64,000 nt of DNA, taken from positions 216,717 through 280,716 of the forward strand of contig JH720332.1 in the NCBI GenBank assembly GCA_000231825.2, written 5' to 3'. The notes beneath the pieces were generated by a model, which saw nothing but the letters and a program-made list of their open reading frames with translations, ran no database searches and was not told the origin of the DNA. This document shows, piece after piece, positions 48,644-60,554 of the stretch. Position 1 is the stretch's first letter. Each line of letters opens with the position of its first letter. This DNA is from Tetrahymena elliotti 4EA. Lineage: Eukaryota > Ciliophora > Oligohymenophorea > Hymenostomatida > Tetrahymenidae. Made by a program: the position numbers and the translations under genes.

Positions 48644-50209
48644 ATGTTATTTTTTAATACACTCAAAAATTTTTTCACTGGGAAGGATGAAAAGGTTTAG
48701 TAGCCTTAAAGATAATAGCCTTTTAAATATAATCCTAATTTATTCTAGCCTTCAACTAAGTTGAAGGATTGGATAGGTAATGACTTACCTAATGAGCTAA
48801 GTACTTATAAGTATATTAATCATCAACCTTTACATAATTTTCAGGAATAAATTCAATATAACCTTCTTTAAGGCACATAGTTTTCTCAATTCAAAGAAAA
48901 AGGTAATGAGATTTACTAAAAAATAATTAAAAAATGTCAGATTTAAGGAGTCCCTATTAACTAACTTAAAACTGAATTACAGTAAGCTTTGAATTACTAT
49001 CAAGCAGCAAATAATAAGGCCCAAACTTAAGGAGAAAAGGCATCTATACAGAAAAATATTGCAACGATAAACTTTAAGCTTTTACTTTACAACTGCTAAC
49101 CTGGAAACTAAGTGGAATACTTTAAATAAGGTCTTACTTGTATGAAGAAGGCTATTGAATTTGCTAGAAGAGAAAACAAGAAAAGTAATGACTGGTACAC
49201 TTAACTTGAGTATATAAAGAGCTAAGCAATTAAAGAGACTCTCAACTCAATTTTAAATTAAAAAACTGATTAGACTTAAATTATAGAAGACTTGAGAAAG
49301 TTAGCAAAGGATATCAGTTTAGAAATGGACTCAGATAGTCATCTAATCATTTAAAAATAGATCTTTTAGATTATGGAAAAGATAATCTAAGACTGCAAGT
49401 AAACAGAAGAATACATTAAGGCAGAAAATATTTAAGAGAATGTGAACTTAGATTTATAATTATTGTATGAGGCTTCACAAATATCAAAGAATGAGAAAAT
49501 TAGATTTTATTTTAATGAGAGATACCATAAATTGGGTGAATCTGTCTAAGAATTTCAAGCTATCAAATATCTTTAATTAGGAAATAAAATCCATCTTTAA
49601 GTGTAAGAGATCAAAATTTAGATAAGCTCCTACAAGTTAATTAACTCAGAAGCAATTTGGGAGGCTATTGATGCTTACAAGGCAGCAATTAAGCTTTTTG
49701 AAGGCAAATTTTTACACATAGAAGCTGAATGCTACTTCATGATAGGTTAAATATACCTAGAAATGTTTGACCATACTTTTTAAAAAGCTCATGATTGTAT
49801 AAGAAATTCTATTTCTTTAGTTTTAAATTCTTGCTAATCTGTTTCTAAAAAGTAATGGTACTAAGCTGCTGAGAACACCATGAAATAACTTCAAAATAAA
49901 TCTGTTGAAAATGATTTTGAATCGTTTTTAATTTGGAAAGGCAAAAATGATGTTATAGTAGATGAAATAGCTTTGTACCAATCTAAAGGCCTTGTTGATT
50001 TTGTCAAGTGGGTTATCATAAAGCATAAACCTTCTTTCAGTTAAGATTTTAAAATAGAAAACAAGGAGTCTTTATCAGATAAAAAACTACTTTTAAAAGT
50101 AATGCCTCTCTATCACGGAGATAAAATTACTGGAGAAACTTAGCATTTTAAGTTCATAGCAAAAGAAATCATGATACATCTCACAAATTTTTTTGAACAA
50201 GTAAAATGA
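48644..50209 (+). CDS. J-like protein with TPR-like helical region, copy 3, 521 aa
   Basis: ATG at 48644 opens 522 codons to TGA at 50207. It lacks the long Ser/Asn-rich N-terminus of copies 1 and 2 and begins MLFFNTLKNFFTGKDEK, then joins the shared helical region at the PSTKLKDWIGNDLPNELS block. Similarity to copies 1 and 2 is clear along the whole length but with many more differences than between those two. The C-terminal J-like domain reads LLLKVMPLYHGDKITGE then FIAKEIMIHLTNFFE, so HPD is HGD (50114-50122). As in the other copies, an auxilin-like ancestry is inferred from HxDKxTGE and the following helix. Confidence 0.82.
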
Positions 50210-50801
50210 AGTTAAAGCTTAAGATTAATTGTATTAATTATTTATTGGTGTATTGTATTTTACATAAATATATTTTTTGTTCAAGTAGTTCAAAAAATAA
50301 TTTATTACTTCATTTAATGTTGTTTTCAGAAAAACAGTAAATTTTTTTTGATTGATTCATTCTTTTTTTCATAAATTTTACAAATGTTTTCAAAACATTA
50401 AAACAAAATTCTGATCATTTGGAATTCTTAATTTTTAAAAATATTTTGTTTTCAATAAAAAAAGTTATAATCTTGGTTGAAATTCTTAATTTTTAAAAGT
50501 GTTTTCTAAGCATAAAAATAATAATAATCTTAGTATTGAATTCTTAATTTTTAAAAGTATTTTCAAATAATCTTTCTGGAATTCTTAATTTTTTAAATAT
50601 CTTCATAACAATAAAAAAATTTTAAAATAATTCTCAATTTTTTAAATTAATTTTTGTTTAAGTTAAATTTTAAATTTAACAGCAAATATTCAACAGGGAT
50701 TTAATTTTTTAAGATAAAATAAAAAGTAAATGCAAAATTTTTAAGTCTTTTATCCTAAAAATTTCAATATAAATAGCTTGATTTTGGGTATTTTATATTT
50801 T
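50210..50801. other. Intergenic between convergent genes, with short repeats
   Basis: Contains the 19-nt repeat cluster at 50421-50660 and no gene. Confidence 0.55.
50421..50660. repeat. Cluster of a 19-nt element, about five copies
   Basis: gaattcttaatttttaaaa or close variants start near 50422, 50480, 50538 and 50579, with a weaker copy near 50632. Spacing is 58, 58, 41 and about 53 bp. The sequence between copies is less conserved. It lies between two convergent 3' ends. Confidence 0.7.
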
Positions 50802-52986
50802 TCAAACAATAAAAGCTGCATCTTTGTTATCCTCTTGATGCTTCTTAATGAGATTGTATTTATTTAAGAAGACTCTCAATATACTTATCATTTAATTATT
50901 TTTTTCTATGCAATCATGAACACCAAGATGTATAACTGAGATTCCTAGTTTTTGTAAATATCTGCTCTTAAATTAAGTAATTAAATTCATTTAATAGCTT
51001 CCATCGATCAGCTAAATATAGTGATTATGGCCTTCTATTTCTATAGCTATTTTTTCTGTTTCCATGTAAAGATCAGCACTGAATAAATCATCAACTTTTT
51101 AAAAATAAAAATGTTTCTTTCTTAAAAATAATGATAAATTTGATAATTTTACTGATTTTTTCTCTTTAGATTCTTTTACCAAAAGCTTTAGCAAAGAAAT
51201 CAAAACGTTATTCAAAAAGTGATTGTTTTGATTGTGTGATTTAAGCTGAGATTCTAGCTACTTCTTATTCATAATATGGTAGTTTTTTTATACTTTAATG
51301 CAATACTTCCATTCTCTATAAAAGTTCTTTATTGTCTATTTCATCAACAAATGCTTGAATAGTTCTAGATATAAAAAAGATCTAAAAGAATTTAGTTCTA
51401 TCATTGAGATAGTATTCTTCATATTTCAAAAAGCAATCCCAGAATTGTTTATCATAAATACCTAATCTATATAAAAGTAAACAAATGTTTCCAATGAAAT
51501 CTATTTTTTCTTTTTTATCTAAAGACTCATCTTCCATCAACTCTTTAATGAATGGAATAGTCTTTTATACTTGTTCTTTAGTAATAATACTTCTTGATGT
51601 TCCTGATAAAATCAAGTTAGAAAGATATTCTAAGAAATTATTTTAATATCTCAATTTGTTAAGTTGTTTCAAATCAAACAATTATTTATACAAATTCACT
51701 GAAGTCTAAGTCACCTTAATTGTTTTACCTAATGAATAAAGCAAACTCTTCTTCATAATTAAGTTAAATTGATCTAAATTTTTGTATAATCTTTCTTCAA
51801 CATAATCCCAAATATGTTCTATTTTAAACCCAAAAGAAGAGTAATCAATAGTACTCAATTTATATGAAATGTAAACCAATTAAGAATCAGTTACATTCTT
51901 TATACATCTATTTATTTCCTATAAACACAATCTATAATAAATTGTATTGTGAATTTTTATCTTTTAGAAACTTTGTTTATTTAATTGCTTAATATCTGAC
52001 AACATGCTTAAGTTAGTCAATCTAATTTTATATATTAAATAAGTTATAATATTTTCTATTTTAAACTAAAATCTTTGAAAATAAAATATTTACGAGAATT
52101 GATAGGATGGCTCATAGTGTATTTTGTGGCAAAGAGTAATCACTTTATCATACATGTCATGGAGTCTTTCATGATTAATTTTCTTGAGATACTTATTGAC
52201 ATGGAAATCATAGACAAAATAAACCATATCCTCAATCATAAAAGATAATTATTGGATTTAATTGCATTCTTGCAAGGTTTTTAAAAAGTTAAACTTATAG
52301 CATAAATGAAGACTCAATCTTAAAAGAGGAAACAAAGGTAAATTGGCTTGTTTGTTTATTGATATATTACGTAAATACTTCAAACTCTCCATCACTAAAT
52401 AGAAAAGAGCTTCTTCATCAGTTTCACTATTTTTTATCTTCTATTTTATGAAATCGAACCTTTAACTTAAGAATTTAGGGTCTATTGCCTTTAGTAAGAC
52501 ATATATCTTAACATAAATATTCATGGCTTAATTGATATCTGCACTTTCCTCATTCATTTATTCTAAATCCTTCAATATGTTTTTTCTAAGCTCTGCAATG
52601 TCTTATTTATTCTGATTATTTGTGAAATTTTTCCTATTGTAAAACCATTAAGACAATTAAACTCTATCACCATCAAACTATGGAATAGGCTCTTTCAAAT
52701 TAAAGTAAATTGCTGTACTCCTATTCTAATAATCACTGCTTTTTTTGCTTTCTTCAGATTAGAGATCTAATTGTGGATTTTATTACTTTCGGGGATTTTC
52801 CTAATATTTGCGTTAATTCTACTATTGTGGGGTCTTGCTTGAATTAACATTTTTAGGAGCATCATCATCCTGAACTGCAGAAAAATTGAACCTATTAATG
52901 TTTGCTAAAAGGAACTATGTATTTTGTCTTGCAATTTAATTACTAATTCCTTGTAGGAATTTGATATTTCTACTAATTTAAATCAT
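50802..52986 (-). CDS. RAP-domain protein, probably mitochondrial, 684 aa, 3 exons
   Basis: Exons 52986-52094, 52021-51153 and 51094-50802 join in phase to 685 codons. The N-terminus (MIQISRNIKFLQGISNQIAR, continuing to NRFNFSAVQ) has Arg, hydroxylated and hydrophobic residues but no acids for about 40 residues, as in mitochondrial presequences. A long helical middle region follows, in the manner of FASTK-type and other RAP proteins. The C-terminal 95 residues form a RAP domain: ADLYMETEKIAIEIEGHNHY, then KSRYLQKLGISVIHLGV. RAP proteins act in organellar RNA processing or translation. The specific RNA target cannot be told. Its 3' end is convergent with copy 3 of the J-like genes. Confidence 0.88.
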
Positions 52987-54636
52987 ACTGATTAGTTAAT
53001 AATAAATGAATAAATATCTTTTTACTTTTCTTTTATTTAAATTTTAATTTTCTAAATTCTTCTTAGCATTTCTATCTGATAAATTATTTGCAAAAATCAA
53101 TCTAATTTAGTCTGAATTTCATAGATTTAATATCATCCTTCATCTCATTATTTTCTTTTTCTCTCATCCTTTTCACTAACCCTATCTTGCTTTTTATTTT
53201 TAAAATATTTTCAAAAAAAAAATAAATTCAAAAATAATTTTTCTAAAATTTTAATTTACTTTATAATCATTCTTAAATAGAAATAAGTATTAGTGTTAGT
53301 TTATTTGAAGAGATAATTTAGAATCTATACAAAATAATATCTTTTAATTTAATTTAAATAAAAAACTAAAATAAAATTATTTTTATGTAAATTTTTGGTT
53401 TTTAGAAAATTTGATAGACAATTTGTGAATAAATAATTTTATTTTTAATATTTTTAGAATTAATTTAGTCTAAATTAACAAAATTATATATTTGATTTAT
53501 AAATTTTAATGACTTTTTTAAAGGCTTTTAAGGAAATTTAAAATCTGTTATGAAAATAAATCTTTTAGTAAAATATTTTTTTCCCCTTAAATTATTCTAA
53601 GTTTGTGATTGTTTGATGTTAATTTATGCTAAGAAAATTTGGTTTAATCTTTAAAAAGTAAATTGAAATATTAATTCGTTAATTATCATCTTCTAAAGTT
53701 TCAAAAATTAAAAATTCAAATTAGAATTAGAATTAAATAAATCAAGATTAAAATTGAAATTAATAAGAAAATTTCTTTGCTTATTTATTTTATCATATGA
53801 AAAGAAATTAGCAAGCATCATAAATTATTTTTATTTAGATAGATATTCTTGAATCTTGAATTTTAATCATATTAAAAGCTTTATTATTTTTATCACCTCA
53901 AGTTTTTATTGATTCTTCTAAAAAATTAGTATTTCATGAAATTTTATTTTTTTGGCAAAAAGAATTTCTTTGGTTGAGTAAGACTCAATTTTAAATAAGA
54001 AAAATAAATTTTAAAATATTTCAAGATTTTTAACTTCTAATAAGTAAATAAACAAACATAAATTAATACTTATATAAAAAGATATTAAATTTTAAACAAT
54101 TAGTAATAGGAATTATTATATTAAAATTAATGCCGACTACTAAAAAAATTAAAATGTAATAAACTTAATCACTTTTACTGCTTTTGAAATATTAAAAAAG
54201 AGCTTAAATAGGATTGATGGAATGTTTGATCATGAAAAAAAATTATAAATAATAAAATACTTTGTAAAAGAAGAGTATAGGTATTGATCGTAATTTTTAA
54301 TTTTTTTTTATGAATAATAATAGTTCTTGTTAATTCGCAATTAATATTTTTATCATTAATTTTACAATTTTAATTTTTGAAGTAATTAGTAATATAAAGT
54401 AACTAGGATCAAGTTAAAATTAGTCTAAATACTTCTGAGAGTTATAATTTTATAGTAAGCAAAAGGATAATAATTCTAGAGAAGAAATGAATTTAGAGTA
54501 CCCATAAAACCCAGGTGGGTTAGTTTATAAGAGGATGAGATTATACACAACAAAAAAAGTAGATTGATTTAATTGTTTTAGATGTTTGTTTTAGCTTAGA
54601 ATTATTCTTTTTACCAATCAATAGTCAACAATTATT
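52987..54636. other. Intergenic, divergent promoters
   Basis: About 1.65 kb of AT-rich DNA between two divergent genes. No coding frame or repeat stands out; promoters of both genes should lie here. Confidence 0.5.
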
Positions 54637-57600
54637 ATGGGATATTCAAAATATGAGAAAGAATACAAACTTCTTTACATTTCAAAGTAGATGGGAAATG
54701 ACAAATCTAATATTAACCAAGACTGTGGTTTAAAATACATCATAGAGGAAGATAAATAAAGGTTTTCTTCAATTGAAGAAGCAGAATAAAGCATCAAAAA
54801 ATATTAAGAAGCACAAAAATCATTACATTTTGTTTGCAAATTCTATGGCATTGTTGGGTTTTACAAATTCTTAGAAGGATACTACATGCTTTATATAAAA
54901 GAGATCAAGAAAATTGCTAAAATTGGAAGTAATTTAGAGTTTTTTGTTTTTATTTTGTGTTGAAAAAGGCATTTAATTTTTAGTCATATAATTTGTTAAT
55001 ATTGCTTCAAAAACCTTAGAATCTTTTTATAAATTTTCTATCAAATGATAAATAAAGGACATAAGTTATGGACAATATAGAAAACTGAATTGCTAAAACT
55101 TTTTGATGGCAAAAAATCTAGTAAAGAAGAACAATAGTTTAGAAATTAGCTGAGTGATTATGATATGACATAAGGATTTTATTCTAGTTATTCTTATGAT
55201 TTAACTAACTCTTTGAACAGAAATATGATGAGAAATGCTCTTGAAATTATTGATAACTCATGCAAATATTAAAATCAATTACATCTTGATAGACGCTATT
55301 CTCAAAGCAAGCAACTTGGATAATATTGTGAAGTCTTCATGTGGAATTATTATCCAGTTTAGCAATTTTATCAAATTCTTGAAAACAAAAAATGGGTTAT
55401 TCCTATTATTCATGGCTACCTTGAATAAAAAAGTAACAATTTTATTTCAATTTTTTTAATTCAGTAAACAAAAAAACTTAAAAACACAAAATAATGCAAA
55501 TGCTCATTAATTAGGGTCAATCGATTTGAATTTTATAAACTGAAAATTTGGCCTTAAATTTACATTTTTAAAGACACTACTAAAAAAATTTAACTTTTGA
55601 AGTGTTGAGGTTTTAAGTTATTTTATGAGAGTTTGTTTTGAGAAGTTAATAAAAGAAATTAAATTTATTTTTATTTTAGATTTAAAAAGTTTGAACTCTT
55701 CTTTTAGCATTACAATTATATCAAGAAGATGCCGTCATCATGCAGGAACTAGATTTTGTAAAAGAGGATTGAATTAAGAAGTAAGATTATTTAAATAATT
55801 AATCTTATTATATCTATCTAATATCATTTTCATAGGGCTTTGCAGCAAATTATGTAGAAACTGAATAAATTGTAATTGATCTGGAGTCAACTCATAGACG
55901 TCCCTCTTGCTCTTCCTTTATATAGATTAGAGGTTCAGCTCCAGTTTTTTGGTATTAGAATCCAAGCCTGATAGAAGTAAAACCCAGAATTCAAAGTAAT
56001 ATATTTTATTGAGAGATTATATTAATCAAAAATATTTTGAAAGTAACCTAAGAGTGTGATCCGTATTATTCAGCCACTAAAAAACATTTTGGTGATTTAT
56101 ATGCAAGATATGGTGAAAAAATATTTTGTATGGATTTAGTCAAATCAACTTAAACATAAACATATGAAGAAAAGTTAGCGTAAATATACAGTTAGGTAGT
56201 TGAAGAAATAAATAATGAAATAGAATCTAATTAATAGATAACATATTTTCATTTTGATATGAAAAAGCAATTAAAAACGTAAATTTTTCTTTTATTTTTC
56301 AATGATAAATTTTAAAAAACTATTTTTTTAAGGGATAAGATAGAATATGTGGATAAGAGCTATACATTTGCTTATTATGTTGTGCACTAATTAGGTATAT
56401 TTTAGGTGTAAGATTCAAAGAGATCCAAATTGGAACAATGTGTAGAAATTTAAAATGGTGTCTTACGTAGCAATTGTGTTGATTGCTTAGATAGAACAAA
56501 CTCATTTTAATAGTTAGTTGGAGAAATAGCTCTTGCTATTTAGTTAGCAAAAATATTTTAATCCTCATGTAAATTTTCTGATTTGAGTGTGGATGAAAAA
56601 GTGCTTACATTTTACAGAGGAATGTATGAACGTATGGGTGATATTATTTCAGAGTAATATGGTAGTTCTAAGGCACATAAGCAAAATATCAAAGAACAAA
56701 AAACAAAATGGAGATTCGAACTATTTACTTCCATTCAACGTCACTTTAAAAACAATTTAAGTGATAGTGCTAGACAATAATCAATTGATATATTTTTAGG
56801 AAACTTTATCCCTGATTAAAATTAAAAAATATGGTAAAATCCAATCAAACAATTCTAGCCTAAAAGTGGATTAGAAATAATTGTTTTTAAGAACTATGAT
56901 GACTCTCAAAACTCAAGTAGGTAAAACTCTTTAGTTGGTGATCAAGAAAGATCCAGCAACAAGAGCAACAAAAGTAGGCAAAATTATGCAGTTTCTTTAC
57001 CTGTCAGAATTGAAGAAAAATCTTGGTGGAAAAGATCAATCTGCTTCTTCAAAGAAGAAACATGTGTTAACTTAGTAAGAAGAATAATGGATGAAGAGTT
57101 CAAGTAATCCCCAGAAGTGTTTGAAAAATAGTACCTCCCTCTCTTTAAAACTTACAAAATTCCTTTACAAAACGAAAGAAACAAGTGGTTATAAAAGAAA
57201 TTCCAAATAGAATTCATAAACATCATTAACAAATATGACAAATCTAAACTTTAATTATCCACTTAATCACTTAAATTTGTCATCACTCTTCCAAAAGTAA
57301 TTCATTTGTTCTATTTTTCCATTCTTTTTTCAAAATTTAAGCTAAAAAATGAGAAAATTGAAATAAGAAAGTAGATCTACTACAATCAATATTTTTCTTT
57401 TAAAAAAATTAGAATTATTTGTTCATGAACTTTTAGAACACTTTTTAGAAGATATCAAGAAAGGAAATCAGTGAGAAACTTAGCAGAGAATATAATAAGC
57501 TTATTCATTTGTTTCCTGATTAAGAATTCAAAAATACTTCACAAGACATTTATGGTAATGAAAAAGCATCAATAACTCCTTAAGAAAAGTAAGAAAAGCC

Positions 57601-59150
57601 AAGAAATAGTGGAGTTGGTAAAGATGTATATTTAATGAATTAACAAAAAATGAGCAGAAACGATTTATTAAATCATAGCAATTAAGAAATAGGAAGTAAA
57701 AAAAATCTAGATTAATTTGATAATATTCCAGAAAAATAATATACTCAAATTGAAGAAGAGGAAGAAATTAAATTAAATGACAATGAAGCCATCAACTTTA
57801 GCACAATGAACAGAAGTGAAAAGGTTGTTAACTATAAAAAATTGTAAAACTCACAAATAGATGAAGAAAAGGAAGAAAATTTCTTCAGATAAGATGAAAA
57901 TAGTGACATTGAAGATATGCAACAAGAAAATTTCTCACCTACAACTGATAATCTTGATAATTAAGAAGTTGTTGTTACCTACCTCGAACCTAAGTTTAAA
58001 TCCAACGATACCAGAAAAGAACAAGCTAATTCTACTTTTTTTAATTTATAATCAACCTAAAATGGTTTCTAAAGGCTAAGTTATCACAATAAAATATCAT
58101 ATCAGTGTAGTTAAGAAATTACATTATAAGAAAAATTCTTATTAGATGACTATTTCTCTCCTAATATTAAGGTAAGTTAGCAAAATTTAAGATTTATTTT
58201 GCTTCATTTTTCTTAAAAATTATCTTTTAATTTATTTTTTAATCCTGATAAAACAATTTTCAATTTTAACAAAAAACATGATTTTACTTGAAATTATTAA
58301 ACGAAACAAAATTAAAGAAAAAGAAATTTATTTTCTTAACTTCTTTAATGATTAATAATGCTAAAGTAGCACTTCATTTTGATTAATTTTGTTTTTTGAA
58401 TAGAAAATAAATGAAGAAGATTTGTAGATAAAATAAAGTCCTGAGAGAAAACGCAATAACAAATAGAAAAATTCATCACAGCAATTATATTAAAGCAATA
58501 ATGAGAATAAAAACGAATAAATGTTAAAAGAAAATAATAACATAGATGATTACTTTAGTTATGATAGATTTACCTAAAAGAGGGTTACAGATTAGAGTGA
58601 AAACTATTTTGACTACAAAGATATAAAACTGAAACAAAACATTTCAAATGAGATAAATAACTATTTTGATAATAAATTACCTGCCTCTTCTAACTCTAAT
58701 TAAAAGTCAAAATGTCCAAAATGTAACAGTATGGAATTCAAATTTGATGATAATAAAATGACTTCTTCTTATGATAATTTGAGAGTTAGAGGGCATACTA
58801 CTTTCTTTTAAAAAAATGAAACTGATTTAGGTGAAAAAGGAAGTAGTAGGATTTTAGATAATTTATGCAAACATCACCAAACTGAGTACATGATCCATAT
58901 GTCTTCATATTCTAACATTCATTAGGGCACACTATTCAATATTGCAGCTTAATCTTAATACAGACTCAATGAAAATGCAATGAGTTGCATAGAAAGTGAA
59001 ATTGGTTAATCCAACATAAGTTCTGATGTACCATAAAAATAAAGACCAAGCAATGATTTAGAAAGCAAAAAGAAGAATGTACAGCTCTTAGACATGCTTG
59101 TAAAAAGAAATTTTATATTCCCGCAAAACACTATAATAAATGTTGTTTGA
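54637..59150 (+). CDS. SAC-domain phosphoinositide phosphatase, FIG4-like, 1198 aa, 8 exons
   Basis: Exons 54637-54928, 55058-55432, 55680-55780, 55836-55995, 56044-56278, 56333-57296, 57449-58171 and 58404-59150 join in phase to 1199 codons. SAC landmarks are in order: FYGIVGFYKFLEGYYMLYI, FYSSYSYDLTNSL, IIHGYLEQ, ISRRCRHHAGTRFCKRG, NYVETEQIV, SCSSFIQIRGSAPVFW and the catalytic CX5R motif NCVDCLDRTN (about 56472-56501). These match FIG4/Sac3, which acts on PI(3,5)P2 at endosome and vacuole membranes in complex with PIKfyve and Vac14 in other eukaryotes. The last 560 residues are a Ser/Asn/Glu-rich extension, longer than usual for FIG4, with a CPKC pair near 58700. The N-terminus looks slightly short, so an upstream exon is possible. 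Confidence 0.92.
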
Positions 59151-59804
59151 CCTTATAATTAGTATTAATAAAAAGACATTAACAATTCTAACAAAAATAA
59201 ATTTAAAAATAGAATCATAGTATGCAATACTCTCTAAATCTATGTAATGTAGTAAAATTAAAAAATTAAAAAAGTAATCTAACCACATTCTTCTATCAGA
59301 TTTTTATACTGTAAACTAAATTAATCAAGCTGAATATTATTAAAAATAAGTTTTTAAAAGTAAATATTATCTATGAAAATTTTCTAATTGGAATTTTTAT
59401 AATTAGTGGTTAATCTATCGTTTTCTAAGGTATTCACTAAACTAAAAATATTGAAAAAATTTTTTTTATTTTTGAAAATGAAATAATTTAAATTAAAGAA
59501 GGAAATAATTTCTTTTACATATTTTTGGATTTGAAATGATTAGTTTTTTTCTACGTTTAGAGAGAATAAGGTAGAGAGACAAATTAGTAGATTGGAGGTA
59601 GTTAGTGACAGGCACAATAAGTTTAGATTTTGGTAAATTAAAAATACTAAAATAGAAACAGCTAAATCAAAAAATTAAATAGAATAAGAAATAATGTTTT
59701 ATGTATATAATTTTTAATTGATTTAAAAAATAATTGAATAGCAAAGAAAGATACACATAATTATAAAAAATAGATAAATTATTGTTTTAAGTTTACTTGA
59801 ATAA
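59151..59804. other. Intergenic spacer
   Basis: AT-rich DNA between co-directional genes. Nothing was recognised. Confidence 0.5.
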
Positions 59805-60554
59805 ATGTTCACTGAATTGTTTAGCTTGATTTCATGGAGCTTGATACTGAATTTAGTCAGTGAAATTAAATAAATTAGGTTTATCAAAAGTGGGTAGTAT
59901 TCTGATGAGTACTCTCCTGAATCATTCTTGCTTTAGTTACTAGGCGTCTTTAGTCGTACAATATGGTTTGCATAGTCATCAGAAATAATATTTGAGACAA
60001 CATCTAAAAACAACATTCAAACAATACTTGTGTTGGTTTAGTTCTTTTTAAACATATTGTGTTATATTTATAAAATAAAACTCTTAACAAAGTATTAAAA
60101 ATAATCTTTGAAGAATCCAGTATCTCTTACTAAAATTGCTTTTGTAGGAGTAATCATAAGTTTGTGTGTTTAGGAATTATCAATGAAGCATTTAGTAAAT
60201 AAAGTAGCTCTCTTCTGTTTCACTTTAGAAAGCAGTTAATACATGCCTTAACTTTATCACAGCAGAAATGACCTCATATCAAGCAATAGAAGAAGCTTCT
60301 GCTTTACCCCCTACCAACTAGTTTCTATAATTTTAAGAATAATCTTTTGGATTATCATTTATAATAAATTCTCTATCTCCCTCTTCTTATACCACTTCCT
60401 CTTCGACTTTATGAATATTTACTTCCTCAAAGACTTCATATGGGCCTATTATTTCAAAACAAAGAATGGAAAGATATACTTTAAATCCGAAGAAGAACAA
60501 GCAGCATAAAAAAAGCAATTTTAAGAGATGAATGAAAAAGAGAAATCACAATGA
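59805..60554 (+). CDS. Small multi-pass membrane protein, PQ-loop/ERD2-like, 249 aa
   Basis: A single 250-codon frame runs from ATG at 59805 to TGA at 60552. It has about six hydrophobic segments: LISWSLILNLV near the start, LLQLLGVFSRTIWFA, ILVLVQFFLNILCYIY, IAFVGVIISLCV, ALFCFTLESSQYMPQ and LVSIILRIIFWIIIYNKF, then an aromatic segment and a charged Gln/Lys/Glu-rich tail. LESSQYMPQL resembles the LESxxxxPQL helix-loop of KDEL receptors and PQ-loop transporters. Overall identity to either family looks weak from memory, so I place it only in that broad superfamily. Location in endoplasmic reticulum, Golgi or lysosomal membrane is inferred. Confidence 0.7.
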
